Source of the DNA: Siphonodentalium dalli | Taxonomy: Eukaryota; Mollusca; Scaphopoda; Gadilida; Siphonodentaliidae | DNA: 64,000 nucleotides | Direction of reading: 5' to 3' | Assembly (NCBI GenBank): GCA_032622095.1 | Contig: CP136062.1 | Location: 38,940,918-39,004,917 of the forward strand | Part shown: positions 1 to 10,450 of the stretch, one piece after another | Layout of the letters: each line of letters starts with the position of its first letter | How positions within the stretch are numbered: the stretch's first letter is position 1 | Made by a program: the position numbers and the translations under genes | Notes under the pieces: generated by a model | What the model saw: the letters and a program-made list of their open reading frames with translations, nothing else | What the model was told of the DNA's origin: nothing | Database searches by the model: none

Positions 1-73
1 TTTCCAATTTTGATTCGGTCACTGATTCTGGATATATCATATATTCAGTTTTTATTCATGCCAACTCCTTTCT

Positions 74-519
74 TAAAGGTGCTTAATCCGATTCGATGGT
101 CCCCATATCAGCAGATTCCAACAAAAACAATATTTTTTAAAATGCCGCTTCAGTTATCAGAATCGATTAATTGCCCAAAAATAATGTTAACCACAGTCAA
201 CTATTGTATAAAATTTCCCAAAACCTGTTATTTATCAACATTTTGGTCAACGAAATTTTACCGGTTTGTCAAATATCTGACACATAAAAAACACTTAATT
301 TTAGAGTTATCCATCTTCATCCGCAATTTGGTCAGATAAATTCTTCTCGTCGACTGTTTAGTGAGCCACATAAAATTTAAATAATAGATTTCAAACATCG
401 ATATCTGATCACTCTGAGGTTTGATGGGTGAGTTCCTCGATTCGAATCAAATATGTTTTACCCCCGAAGCCAAGGAAATAGTAATTTGCGAGGGACAATT
501 CGGATTGAGTATCTTTAAC
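74..519. mobile_element. MITE of TIR family I (AAAGGTACTCAATCCGAT ends)
   Basis: A ~445-bp non-autonomous element. Its left end reads AAAGGTGCTTAATCCGATTC and its right end is the inverted match (CGGATTGAGTATCTTTAA). The same body and ends recur at 48958-49406, 55204-55976, 56144-56733 and 56795-57122, with 3' pieces at 9436-9583. The interior has no coding capacity; the 109-codon frame across it is a by-product. The ends suggest a cut-and-paste DNA transposon derivative; superfamily not assigned. Confidence 0.7.
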
Positions 520-541
520 TAAAACTGATGTCCTGGTTCAA

Positions 542-904
542 TTAACTCTTTTATGAGGTTCATGGCGGGAGCTGCGCTTGTGCAGCATTAAAGATCATGT
601 GCCAGTGTATTCTCTTATATATATATATTACCCATATATCCAACCTCATTAGTAACTGACCAATGTGGATGTCTACTTAATGCATGGTTTATTCAGATGT
701 AATTCTATATCTCCTGTGTCATAGAAAATATCACCGCAAAATACGTAAATCGAAATATATCTCAGGATTTTGAATTTTAAATGTTGATATTGAGTAAGCG
801 GTTTTAATTATAAGATATAACCCATAATCAGTCTTCGTCATGCAAACATATTCCCAAATTAACAGTATTTACACACAAATGTCTCCCTAATGTGGCTTCC
901 GCGA

Positions 905-957
<53 letters not shown>

Positions 958-1156
958 CGAGTCTCCCATACTCCCATAGGGAGCCTCGCAATTATAAGGG
1001 AGAGCACTGGATTACAAGACCAAGGTAAAAGTTTTCAGGCCAATGTTTTATCTTATATATACTAATCGCCATATGCGAGAATCCCTATATATAAGAGAAT
1101 GCATTGGTACTAGGTTTTCGTAAAAGTTCAAGAAGCTCCAGTCATGAAAGGGTTAA
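542..1156. mobile_element. TTAA-ended MITE (TTAACNCTTTCAT family), with a microsatellite inside
   Basis: The left end TTAACTCTTTTATGAGG with CATGGCGGGAGCTGCGC matches, inverted, the right end (AAGCTCCAGTCATGAAAGGG then TTAA). A compact relative lies at 5917-6125. The interior carries decayed copies of the hairpin module seen at 3569-3637. TTAA at both ends fits piggyBac-type insertion, by family knowledge. The copy is enlarged by a CA/TA microsatellite. Confidence 0.55.
905..954. repeat. (CA)n(TA)n microsatellite
   Basis: A short CA run passes directly into about 20 TA repeats, within the TTAA-ended MITE copy. Confidence 0.95.
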
Positions 1157-1216
1157 ACTACTGTATGCTGTTCCTCCACCCGTAAAACTGACATCTGTGA
1201 TATGTCATAGCAGAGG

Positions 1217-1319
1217 CACAGGTCCCCAGAACAAAAAATTACCCCACCCCCAATAATACATAATCCTATAGAATTAAGTACTATTGGGGTGGGGTCATTT
1301 TTTGTTCTGGGGACCTGTG
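1217..1319. repeat. Near-perfect palindrome, ~40-bp arms
   Basis: The left arm starts CACAGGTCCCCAGAAC and the right arm ends GTTCTGGGGACCTGTG. The arms hold a CCCCACCCC/GGGGTGGGG core around a ~25-bp loop. It is probably a small fold-back MITE. No second full copy was seen in the window. Confidence 0.75.
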
Positions 1320-1784
1320 AGCAGAGGTTGTCATCAAGTGCTATATGTCTGGTTTAAAACAAGCGGCTGTCGGTTGGCATTCGTCAAGTATGTGAAAGCA
1401 TCTTTAAGAGTTAAGAAAATGTCGAATACAAGTCATGGTTTGTTCACTCTAATACAAGTCATGGTTAGGGGGAAAGGGGGGCTTGTACATCCTCATAACA
1501 GACGTACTAGAAAACGCTGTTTAAAACACTTCTTCAAATATTTCCGTTATTTCGTCAAAAATACTTCTTCAAATATCTCCGTTATTTAGTTAATAAAAAT
1601 ATTTTCTTATCTTAGGATCACCATATCCTCTCATTTTGATATATGATCCTGCCTTCATTGATCCACGAGTGACTCTTGAGACAAGGATCACATATTATAT
1701 GATACCCTATCCTACGGAGGATCACATCTTGTTTTATATCTACACCCGTGCGCATGGCCTGGTAAAACCAGCCACTTCTTGGTG

Positions 1785-1945
1785 TAATATTGTGGGGGGA
1801 GTTGGTAAGGATGTGTAGCGTTGTGGGGGGAATTGGTAAGGATGTGTAGCGTTGTGGGGGTGGTAATGATGTGTAGCGTTTTGGGGGGCGATTGGTAAGG
1901 ATGTGTAGCGTTGTGGGGGGGGGGATTGGCAAGGATGTGTAGCCT
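1785..1945. repeat. G-rich minisatellite, 27-34 bp unit, five copies
   Basis: Five units of GGTAAGGATGTGTAGCGTTG followed by a G run and AATT; unit lengths vary through the G run. The proline- and tyrosine-rich frames on the minus strand here are translations of this array. Confidence 0.9.
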
Positions 1946-2161
1946 TGACATTTGGTGTTGCTTTTCCATATAGATGTCGGAGATAGTAATATGGACACAA
2001 CATAACATGGATATATATAGTCACCCCTCACAAATTAAGTGGGATCCTTTTTCTATATAGCATTCTGTATACATTATAGACCATGTTAAAGAGTCTATTA
2101 CAAATATGTTACGTGGCTAGCCACATTAGTGGTAACTGGTGAGAGCGCCTGAAACCAGATA

Positions 2162-2338
2162 TACAGTAATGCCCTAAATAATCGACTCCTTAACCACAGC
2201 AGAATTATGGGTACTTTTTTCAGAATTTAGTCGGAAATATGGCTTGTTGCCATTCATCGGAAAGCTCTCAGTGATCCAGAAAAATTACCCATAATTCTGC
2301 TGTGGGTAAGGAGTCGATTATTTAGGGCATTACTGTAC
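2162..2338. mobile_element. Palindromic TA-flanked MITE (CAGTAATGCCC family)
   Basis: Ends are TACAGTAATGCCCTAAATAA and its inverse, and the arms extend through most of the element. The arms include GACTCCTTAACCACAGCAGA and CATTCATCGGAAAGCTCTC. Related copies lie at 5707-5911, 12550-12766, 17286-17502, 18876-19080 and, shortened, at 39980-40129. The last copy shows a TA target duplication against empty relatives, which fits Tc1/mariner-type insertion. No coding capacity. Confidence 0.85.
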
Positions 2339-3259
2339 CAATTAAACCAAACCAAACGAACGTTTCCAGTACATTACACGACCATATCCATATATGTCAC
2401 CATCTGCCATTGAACTGCTCTCGCCTGCGGCGTAATTTTCCTGGATAGAGCATAGGTGCCGGCCGCATGAATCGAAAGCACCTAATTCAATAATGCAGAG
2501 TATTTTATTGTTCTCTTGTTTGTATAAATACACCCGTGTTTGAAGTAGGGAAACCGGAAGCCGTCTCATTGAGAATGCCGTGGGATTGTTCATACTGATG
2601 ACAATAAAAATATTGGACCGTGACCGCATCGGAGAACATTTATTCAACAACATGGTCGCCCCCGCAAGCCACCAAGTCAAATCTTCACTCAATATTTATG
2701 GTATTCGGGCAATATACATCGATTTATCGGAATCTAATACACTATATCATGCAACTACGGCTGGAAATGTTTTGCTGTTAAATGCCGTAACAGTGGACGC
2801 TGATCGATCGCGCTCGAGCTGGAAATAAAACTACTTCCGGTTCATATGGTTGGTACCGATTGACGTGGTCACGAGTTCCAACGATATTCGAACGCGACCG
2901 TTCCATATGGGGGAGATCGATGGTGCCGATTTAAGAGTAATCTTAACAAGACGCGGAATATGCGGGCATAAATCAGGTCTTATTGAACTTTGTTCGACGA
3001 ATCCCGGTCTGTAATTACTAACCATGAGAGTTTGTATAATTGCTGTCTCCTCGGTAGATTTCTATGTAAATGTCGGAGATTCTCATCGCATATCGAGTAA
3101 CATGAAGACAATGTCGTTTCCATCGCATATGTTCATCATCATATGACGTCATCCATGACTTGAGCAATAGCAAGCTGCAAAACAGAGTTCAATCCCCTCG
3201 CCAACGCTATGTCTGAACGCTGCCGGCATGTGTATTTTCTCAACTAAAGCTCACATTTT

Positions 3260-3265
3260 TTTATT
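3260..3265 (-). promoter_or_regulatory. Possible polyadenylation signal AATAAA
   Basis: A minus-strand AATAAA just downstream of the stop of the candidate exon at 3277-3378. Such hexamers are common in AT-rich DNA, so it supports that exon only weakly. Confidence 0.25.
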
Positions 3266-3276
3266 AAAGTATTTTG

Positions 3277-3378
3277 TCAATTACACTTCATTCTGACTTG
3301 ATCTGGACAATTTTCAAATGAATATGGACAGTTCAATTTCTCAGAATAATGGAAAATGAATTGTAACCCACAAAAGTC
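3277..3378 (-). CDS. Possible terminal exon of a cysteine-rich protein
   Basis: On the minus strand a CAG acceptor with a weak pyrimidine tract (3379-3381) is followed by 33 codons in phase 0 and a TGA. The peptide starts DFCGLQFIF, contains CPYSFENCPD and ends MKCN. Four cysteines in 33 residues suggest a secreted domain, but I do not recognise a family. An AATAAA signal lies 11 bases past the stop (3260-3265). The same frame is open further upstream to 3573, so the acceptor is only a proposal. No partner exon was identified. Confidence 0.22.
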   Translation of the reverse strand, partial: DFCGLQFIFHYSEKLNCPYSFENCPDQVRMKCN

Positions 3379-3513
3379 CTGCGTAGGCGACTGAACTCTG
3401 CATGGAGCTTGGGGCAAGAGGTGTCTATAGTTGTGAGAGCAGATGACGCTAATGTGACTTACATGTATATCGACATTGATAACACAGCAACACAAGTTTG
3501 AAGAAATTATGAT

Positions 3514-3979
3514 ATATGTGACCCGCCATATCAAATCCAGTCGTAAGTCGGGATTTTTTTTACCCTGTGCCAATGCATTCTCTTATATATGCGAGTCGAC
3601 CATAGGTCGCCTCGCATATATAAGAGAATGCATTGGCCTAACAATTTTTTACAATTTTAATAATTTTTTCTTGTATTCTTTAACAATTTTATAATTTCAC
3701 CCATACAGAGCCCCAGACAAACATGAGCAGACGACACTCTTCTATATGCTTCTATATATGTGTGGGGCTCCCTGCAGGGTAATGGATGTTTTTTATTTTA
3801 TGTCCAAAAAATTGTAAGAAACAATTATCTAAAAAAAATGATAAAAAATTGTTTGGCCAATGCATTCTTTTATATATGCGAGGCGACCTATGGTCGACTC
3901 GCATATATAAGAGAATGCATTGTCACAGGGTAAACAAATCCCGACTTACGACTGGATTTGATATGGCGGGTCACATATC
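3514..3979. mobile_element. MITE of the GTGACCCGCCATATC family with paired hairpin modules
   Basis: Terminal inverted repeats of ~45 bp begin GTGACCCGCCATATCAAATC and include CAGTCGTAAGTCGGGA. Inside are two ~69-bp hairpins (3569-3637 and 3856-3923) in opposite orientation, with AT-rich linkers and a segment containing CAGAGCCCCAGACAAACATG. A longer copy lies at 57766-58368, where TATA flanks both sides. A doubly truncated copy sits at 9660-9837. Non-coding; transposase source unknown. Confidence 0.85.
3569..3637. repeat. ~69-bp hairpin module (GCCAATGCATTCTCTTATAT)
   Basis: An almost perfect palindrome: GCCAATGCATTCTCTTATAT, then GCGAGTCGACC ATA GGTCGCCTCGC, then the inverse arm. Further copies: 3856-3923, 9690-9757, 12938-13008, 13132-13201, 39415-39483, 39562-39630, 43615-43683, 43764-43832, 57821-57889 and 58243-58312, with decayed ones near 600-1130, 5970-6070 and 41930-42390. 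It occurs inside MITE families that have different terminal repeats. Confidence 0.9.
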
Positions 3980-4310
3980 TTCACACTAATGAACTCATTA
4001 AAACGATAGAGTAATAAACTAGTATAAATATTAGCTTATTTTCTGGGTAATTCTCTAGTAATTTTGCTAAATTTATAGAAACTTAAACTTTCTGATTTTC
4101 AGGATTTTGTTTGGGGAGGGGCACGGTGAATCCAATAATGAGCCCATGCGTGCGACAGAACACAATACACAGATCCAGTTTTTATTCTTCCCATAAGGAT
4201 TCAATGGTAGTTGGGATTAGTTGTGTAAAACTTGTGTTATGTTGAATTGGACAATTAATCAACAATTACAAGGACTTCATGGGAAATGACATAAATTTTA
4301 TAAAAGTCTG

Positions 4311-4668
4311 TTAAAGGGGTACTGTACACTAAATCCGGCCCTTTATGTGACCATCTCATTTTATACTCAACAGAATATATGCCAAAAATGAATAAATTTG
4401 AGCCATGGATTAGTAGTGCAAAATACAATTGTGCGCTCTATGAACGATGCAAGCAGCATGGTAATTGTAAAGAAAATGAATTTATGACTCCAGTCATAAA
4501 TTCATTTTCATTATAATTACCATGTTGTTTGCCTTATCCATAGAGCACACAATTGTATTTTGCACTAATCCATGGCCCAAATTTTAATCATTTGTTGCAT
4601 ATATTCTGTTCAGTATAAAATGAGATGGTCCCATAAAGGGCCGGATTTAGTGTACAGTACCCCTTTAA
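4311..4668. mobile_element. Fold-back element, 358 bp, almost fully palindromic
   Basis: Both ends carry TTAAAGGGGTACTGTACAC or its inverse, and the arms pair to the centre near 4494, where GACTCCAGTCATAAATTCAT forms the turn. TTAA at each boundary could be a piggyBac-type target duplication, but the element's own ends are not clearly defined. No coding capacity. Confidence 0.8.
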
Positions 4669-4889
4669 ACAACTGTCATCAATAAGTACATAAAATGATT
4701 GTATTCTTATTTGCATGATTAATAACTCTCCAATAATGAGATCATCATATCAAAACCATTGTTCACGATGGGGAATCACGTGGTTTCGATTTGATGCGTA
4801 TGCCGCATTCAAAATGGCCGAGGTGATCTAAATCGGGTCCAGAAGTGAGGTGAGGAAAAAGGGTAATAAACTAAGATATGGCATATTAC

Positions 4890-5133
4890 ATTAAGTGCCG
4901 ACAAATATCAAAAATAACCACAAAAGTTTTATTCCCAAAATTTGGATAAATTTACAGATGGATAATAAAAATGTCATTATACAATGTTGTGTACAGTATG
5001 AGTTTTTCTTGTACTCGTCCAGGTTGTGGTGAAAAGTCATATTGGGCGAGACACGCCAATATGACTTTTCACCACAACCTGGACTCGTACAAGAAAAACA
5101 CACACTGCCCACAACATTGTATAATAACTTTAT
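4890..5133. mobile_element. Single copy of the repeat that is tandemly triplicated at 40-41.8 kb
   Basis: It matches the unit at 39941-41795: GTTGTGTACAGTATGAG, then an inverted pair built on CCAGGTTGTGGTGAAAAGTC with arms turning at the GCGAGACACGC loop. The CACAAAAGTTTTATTCCCAA segment also matches, in opposite orientation. It lies inside the Foldback-like element at 4763-5508. Confidence 0.75.
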
Positions 5134-5216
5134 ATTATTTTGACAGCTACGAGCAGATGCTATACTATTTTTCAAACAAGCTGATACCTCATTTATGTCA
5201 AAATTCACATGTGCTT

Positions 5217-5323
5217 GCTATAACATTCTGACCATTGTCAGTCGAAGGCTTCTCCAAGATGTATGGACATGTGTATTCCCCGCACCTCCGACTGGCATCT
5301 TTGGTCAGAATGTTATAGAAACC
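5217..5323. repeat. Short inverted repeat
   Basis: CTATAACATTCTGACC near 5218 pairs with GGTCAGAATGTTATAG near 5305-5320, around a ~70-bp spacer. It lies at the centre of the surrounding Foldback-like element. Confidence 0.7.
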
Positions 5324-5706
5324 ACTAAGTATTTCCGAACAAATAAGGTATGAACTTGTTTCACAATAAACTAGCATATGCTCGTAACAGTCAAACTGCT
5401 AAGTTTTGTGTCAGTTCCTCGTATAATATGTTTTTGTTCATTTGCACATTTTGAATGCGTGGTTCACACCAACCTCAAAACCACGTGACCCCCCCCCCCC
5501 CCACCGTGAATATACCCCCGAATCTATAGAGAGAGCTCTGAGAAGAGATACACCATCTTTACGGCTGAACACATTCTCATTAGATTAACATAGTCAAACA
5601 TTAACAGAATTAGTCATAACTACTATAAACTATTATAAAATAAATGCTTATCAAAATCTGAATAACAAGGTGGATATAATTGGAATGTCATTCTTAATAT
5701 TGCGAG

Positions 5707-5911
5707 TACAGTAATGCCCTAAATAATCGACTCCTTAACCACAGTCGAATTATGGGTAACTTTTCAGGATTTAGTCGAAAATATGGCTTGTTGCCATTCT
5801 CAGTGAGAGCTTTCTGGTGAATGGCAACAAGCCATATTTCCGACTAAATTCTGAAAAATTACCCATAATTCAGCTGTCATTAAGGAGTCGATTATTTAGG
5901 GCATTACTGTA
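5707..5911. mobile_element. Palindromic TA-flanked MITE (CAGTAATGCCC family)
   Basis: Ends TACAGTAATGCCCTAAATAA and inverse, with the family interior (GGCTTGTTGCCATTC). It abuts the TTAA-ended MITE that starts at 5917. Confidence 0.85.
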
Positions 5912-5916
5912 TAGTC

Positions 5917-6125
5917 TTAACACTTTCATGGTGGGAGCTGCGCTAATGCAGCATTAAACATCATGTGCCATGCATTCTCTTATATATGTGAGTCTCCCAT
6001 AGGAAGCCTGGAATATATAAGAGAATGCCCTGGCCTACAAGGTCATGGTAACAATATTGTTAGGCGAGAATGCATTTGCACAGAGTTTTCGCAAAATTTC
6101 AGGAAGCTCCGGTAATGAAAGAGTT
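5917..6125. mobile_element. TTAA-ended MITE, compact copy
   Basis: The left end TTAACACTTTCATGGTGGGA with AGCTGCGC and the right end AAGCTCCGGTAATGAAAGAG with TTA are inverted matches. The interior has a hairpin module variant with GAGTCTCCCATAGGAAGCC. This copy defines the family of the larger 542-1156 element. Confidence 0.65.
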
Positions 6126-6175
6126 ACTGCATAATGTTCTTACTGTCACAGTGGAATTACCAATACAAGTACAAT

Positions 6176-6255
6176 TAGTCCAATAAGATTCCATAGCCCA
6201 ACTAGTCCAATAAGATTCCATAGCCCAATTAGTCCAATAAGATTCCATAGTTTAA
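6176..6255. repeat. 27-bp tandem triplet
   Basis: Three units of TAGTCCAATAAGATTCCATA plus GCCCAAY; the last unit has diverged. Confidence 0.9.
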
Positions 6256-6259
6256 TACA

Positions 6260-6488
6260 AACTTGAAACTAAACATGGGAAAAAGTAAAAGCATTGAAAA
6301 TATTCTGAAAATCATATTCGGATTACAAGACGATTAGTGATATTTGTTGACAAATCACTGTAACAGGTTTGTTTACATAACAAAGTTTTAAAACTTTGAA
6401 TATACGGAATTTCGTTATTGGAAAACTATCAACTGAATAATGAATATAAGAACGAAGTTTTAACTAGTTCTCCGTGTTATTTTTATTG
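6260..6488. repeat. Dispersed repeat flanking the 74-bp satellite
   Basis: This stretch (CATTGAAAATATTCTGAAAA ... TTTACATAACAA ... AACTATCAA) aligns with 34425-34640. Downstream of that second copy is a single unexpanded relative of the satellite unit. The satellite therefore appears to lie at the end of a dispersed repeat. Confidence 0.65.
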
Positions 6489-8690
6489 TGGAGATGTTTT
6501 ACAGGCTTTTATATGTTGTGCACATTTACTCACTGTGTGTGCCTTGAGTCCCTTTGGTGAAGATGTTTTTACATGCTTTTATATGTTGTGCGCATTTGTC
6601 AACACACTGTGGGTGCCCCGAGTCCCTTTGGTGAAGATGTTTTTACATGCTTTTATATGTTGTGCGCATTTGTAAACCCACTGTGGGTGCCCTGAGTCCC
6701 GTTGGTGAAGATGTTTTTACATGCTTTTATATGTTGTGCGCATTTGTAAACCCACTGTGGGTGCCCTGAGTCCCGTTGGTGAAGATGTTTTTACATGCTT
6801 TTATATGTTGTGCGCATTTGTCAACACAATGTGGGTGCCCCGAGTCCCTTTGGTGAAGATGTTTTTACATGCTTTTATATGTTGTGCGCATTTGTCAACA
6901 CACTGTGGGTGCCCCGAGTCCCTTTGGTGAAGATGTTTTTACATGCTTTTATATGTTGTGCGCATTTGTAAACCCACTGTGGGTGCCCTGAGTCCCGTTG
7001 GTGAAGATGTTTTTACATGCTTGTATATGTTGTGCGCATTTGTAAACCCACTGTGGGTGCCCTGAGTCCCGTTGGTGAAGATGTTTTTACATGCTTTTAT
7101 ATGTTGTGCGCATTTGTCAACACACTGTGGGTGCCCCGAGTCCCTTTGGTGAAGATGTTTTTACATGCTTTTATATGTTGTGCGCATTTGTCAACACACT
7201 GTGGGTGCCCCGAGTCCCTTTGGTGAAGATGTTTTTACATGCTTTTATATGTTGTGCGCATTTGTAAACCCACTGTGGGTGCCCTGAGTCCCGTTGGTGA
7301 AGATGTTTTTACATGCTTTTATATGTTGTGCGCATTTGTAAACCCACTGTTGGTGCCCTGAGTCCCGTTGGTGAAGATGTTTTTACATGCTTTTATATGT
7401 TGTGCGCATTTGTAAACCCACTGTGGGTGCCCTGAGTCCCGTTGGTGAAGATGTTTTTACATGCTTTTATATGTTGTGCGCATTTGTCAACACACTGTGG
7501 GTGCCCCGAGTCCCTTTGGTGAAGATGTTTTTACATGCTTTTATATGTTGTGCGCATTTGTCAACACACTGTGGGTGCCCCGAGTCCCTTTGGTGAAGAT
7601 GTTTTTACATGCTTTTATATGTTGTGCGCATTTGTAAACCCACTGTGGGTGCCCTGAGTCCCATTGGTGAAGATGTTTTTACATGCTTTTATATGTTGTG
7701 CGCATATGTCAACACACTGTGGGTGCCCCGAGTCCCTTTGGTAAAGATGTTTTTACATGCTTTTATATGTTGTGCGCATTTGTCAACACACTGTGGGTGC
7801 CCCGAGTCCCTTTGGTGAAGATGTTTTTACATGCTTTTATATGTTGTGCGCATTTGTAAACCCACTGTGGGTGCCCTGAGTCCCGTTGGTGAAGATGTTT
7901 TTACATGCTTTTATATGTTGTGCGCATTTGTCAACACACTGTGGGTGCCCCGAGTCCCTTTGGTGAAGATGTTTTTACATGCTTTTATATGTTGTGCGCA
8001 TTTGTCAACACACTGTGGGTGCCCCGAGTCCCTTTGGTGAAGATGTTTTTACATGCTTTTATATGTTGTGCGCATTTGTCAACACACTGTGGGTGCCCCG
8101 AGTCCCTTTGGTGAAGATGTTTTTACATGCTTTTATATGTTGTGCGCATTTGTAAACTCACTGTGGGTGCCCTGAGTCCCGTTGGTGAAGATGTTTTTAC
8201 ATGCTTTTATATGTTGTGCGCATTTGTCAACCCACTGTGGGTGCCCCGAGTCCCTTTGGTGAAGATGTTTTTACATGCTTTTATATGTTGTGCGCATTTG
8301 TAAACCCACTGTGGGTGCCCTGAGTCCCGTTGGTGAAGATGTTTTTACATGCTTTTATATGTTGTGCGCATTTGTCAACACACTGTGGGTGCCCCGAGTC
8401 CCTTTGGTGAAGATGTTTTTACATGCTTTTATATGTTGTGCGCATTTGTAAACCCACTGTGGGTGCCCTGAGTCCCGTTGGTGAAGATGTTTTTACATGC
8501 TTTTATATGTTGTGCGCATTTGTCAACACACTGTGGGTGCCCCGAGTCCCTTTGGTGAAGATGTTTTTACATGCTTTTATATGTTGTGCGCATTTGTAAA
8601 CCCACTGTGGGTGCCCTGAGTCCCGTTGGTGAAGATGTTTTTACAGGCTTTCATGTTTGCACATTTACCCAGTGTGCATGCCCTGGGGCC
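6489..8690. repeat. 74-bp satellite, ~29 units, two subtypes
   Basis: The unit is 74 bp and contains GAAGATGTTTTTACATGC and TTTTATATGTTGTGCGCATT. Subtype A carries GTCAACACACTG and CCCCGAGTCCCTTT; subtype B carries GTAAACCCACTG and CCCTGAGTCCCGTT. Interior copies differ only by rare single changes, while the first (near 6490) and last (near 8645) units are decayed. Subtypes follow an ordered pattern, first AABB-like and then AB-like. 74 is not a multiple of three, so repeated 69-codon frames appear every 222 bp; these are artefacts. Confidence 0.97.
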
Positions 8691-8812
8691 TGGGTACTTT
8701 TAATAGTAGGTGTAATTTGAGGTTTTAAACCGCCTTTTTATTTTAATTAAAAGGGTTGTGTGGACCAAAATAAGGTTGAAATTGTTCTCATACATTGATT
8801 TCCCAAGAAGAA

Positions 8813-9088
8813 TTTAGTGCAATGTGTTTTGTTTTAGTGCGATGTGTTTTGTTGTTAGTGCGATATGTTTTGTTTTTAGTGCGATATGTTTTGTTTTAGT
8901 GCGATATGTTTTGTTTTGAGTGCGATATGTTTTGTTTTAGTCCGATATGTTTTGTTTTTAGTGTGATATGTTTTGTTTTTAGCGCGATATGTTTTGTTTT
9001 TAGTCCGATATGTTTTGTTTTTAGTGTGATATGTTTTGTTTTATTGCGATATGTTTTGTATTTAGTGCGATATATATTTTTAGTTTTT
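8813..9088. repeat. 21-22 bp minisatellite, ~13 units
   Basis: Units of TTTAGTGCGATATGTTTTGT with small length changes (GTGCGATA, GTCCGATA, GTGTGATA variants). Lysine/threonine and cysteine/phenylalanine repeat frames on the two strands come from this array. Confidence 0.93.
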
Positions 9089-9435
9089 AGACCATGCAAC
9101 AGTCGCATATTTCCTATTTTCGGTCAAATGTTGGGACTGAAACGCTACTATCAAATGGCCTTGTTTAAGAACCCCTCCTAAAACTTTTTCCTCGATATTG
9201 TAAAAAAAATTGAACTTTATTATATGATTGGTTTATGTTCACGATGATTAAAATGTGAAACATGTGGTCAAAATTGTGAAGAAAATATTTGAAGGAAGAT
9301 TATCTTTTTTGTTTTCACCTTCTTTTCCATTATGCATACATGCAGTTTTATCTCGTAACTGCGTACGCGTATGTCTATACGCTATATTACTGTACGAAGT
9401 CATCTGACTTTTTGCCAGGCCGCCAAATATTCCCG

Positions 9436-9583
9436 GTGGTGAAAAATAACAGGTTTTAAAAGTCGATATCTAATAACTCTAAGCTTTGATGGGTGGGTTC
9501 CTCGACTCAAATCAAATATTGTTTACTATCGAAGCCAAATAAATTGTAATTGAGGGGCGCTTAATCGGATTCAGTACCTTTAA
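9436..9583. mobile_element. 3' fragment of TIR family I
   Basis: It matches the right third of the elements at 74-519 and 48958-49406 (GCTTTGATGGGTGGGTTCCT ... AATCGGATTCAGTACCTTTA). The left part is missing. Confidence 0.7.
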
Positions 9584-9606
9584 TGTATAAAACATTAAAT
9601 ATCAAA

Positions 9607-9890
9607 CAATCAAACCAAAGAAATAGTAAATTAGGAGCGTTTAATCGGACTATGCATCTCGTCGTAAGTCAGCATTTTTTTACCCTGTGCCAATGCATTC
9701 TCTTATATATGCGAGTCGACCATAGGTCGCCTCGCATATATAAGAGAATGCATTGGCCTAACAATTTTTTACAATTTTAATTATTTTTTCTTGTATTCTT
9801 TAACAATTTTATAATTTCATCCATACAGAGCCCCAGGCAATCAAACCAAAGAAATAGTAAATTAGGAGCGTTTAATCGGACTATGCATCT
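9607..9890. mobile_element. Truncated hairpin-module insert flanked by identical 53-bp direct repeats
   Basis: The insert (9660-9837) is a piece of the GTGACCC family. It starts inside the terminal repeat at CGTCGTAAGTCAGCA, includes one hairpin (9690-9757) and stops at CAGAGCCCCAGG. On each side lies the same 53-bp sequence, CAATCAAACCAAAGAAATAG through GGACTATGCATCT (9607-9659 and 9838-9890), which belongs to TIR family I. No terminal inverted repeat remains. Confidence 0.8.
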
Positions 9891-9916
9891 TTAACAAGAT
9901 CGTTTTTACCCAACCA

Positions 9917-10450
9917 TCATGACATAGTAATTCAGCAGGACCCATCAGCACCATCATGACATAGTAATTCAGCAGGACCCATCAGCACCATCATGACATA
10001 GTAATTCAGCAGGACCCATCAGCACCACCATGACATAGTAATTCAGCAGGACCCATCAGCACCATCATGACATAGTAATTCAGCAGGACCGATCAGCACC
10101 ATCATGACATAGTAATTCAGCAGGACCGATCAGCACCATCATGACATAGTAATTCAGCAGGACCGATCAGCACCATCATGACATAGTAATTCAGCAGGAC
10201 CGATCAGCACCATCATGACATAGTAATTCAGCAGGACCCATCAGCACCATCATGACATAGTAATTCAGCAGGACCCACACCATCATGACATAGTAATTCA
10301 GCAGGACCCACACCATCATGACATAGTAATTCAGCAGGACCCACACCATCATGACATAGTAATTCAGCAGGACCGATCAACACCATCATGACATAGTAAT
10401 TCAGCAGGACCCACACCATCATGACATAGTAATTCAGCAGGACCCATCAG
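9917..10450. repeat. 37-bp minisatellite with 33-bp variants, ~15 units
   Basis: Units of CATCATGACATAGTAATTCA, then GCAGGACCCATCAGCAC. Some units read ACCGATCAG; shorter units read ACCCACAC. Single degenerate copies occur at 11030-11060, 13408-13490 and 27285-27350 inside a dispersed repeat. The array therefore looks like a local expansion of one segment of that repeat. Confidence 0.95.

Larger units (their letters stand above)
2339..3513. other. Low-repeat stretch with small open frames of unknown meaning
   Basis: There is a 116-codon frame on the minus strand (2342-2692) and an 82-codon frame on the plus strand (2580-2828). They overlap each other and neither resembles a family I know. 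The GC content looks higher than in neighbouring repeats, so gene remnants are possible. I see no splice or promoter arrangement that decides between the strands. Confidence 0.3.
4763..5508. mobile_element. Foldback-like element (CACGNTGGGGANTCACGTG ends), with nested repeats
   Basis: The left end CACGATGGGGAATCACGTGG pairs with the right end near 5480-5508 (CCACGTGACCCC, a C run, CACCGTG). A compact relative lies at 19495-19819 and shares the internal AACAAGNTGATACCT motif. This copy holds a palindromic unit at 4890-5133 and a hairpin at 5217-5323. Confidence 0.7.

Noticed and set aside
420-460. tRNA B-box-like GGGTTCCTCGACTCGAATC, suggesting a SINE
   Set aside because: It lies near the right side of TIR family I, without an A box or tRNA fold. 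Family ends are inverted repeats, as in DNA elements.
1618-2031. Three overlapping minus-strand frames of 94-137 codons, proline/tyrosine rich
   Set aside because: They lie over the G-rich minisatellite at 1785-1945 and are its three reading frames.
6418-8114. Series of 69-codon plus-strand frames (MLLYVVRICKPTVGALSP...)
   Set aside because: They recur every 222 bp because the 74-bp satellite unit shifts frame each copy; they are translations of the satellite.
6489-8690. Possible CRISPR-like array
   Set aside because: Units are contiguous with no unique spacers, and the genome is eukaryotic. The same applies to the 50-bp, 37-bp and 31-bp arrays.
8896-9181. Lysine-threonine repeat protein (-) and cysteine-phenylalanine protein (+)
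   Set aside because: Both are translations of the 21-22 bp minisatellite.
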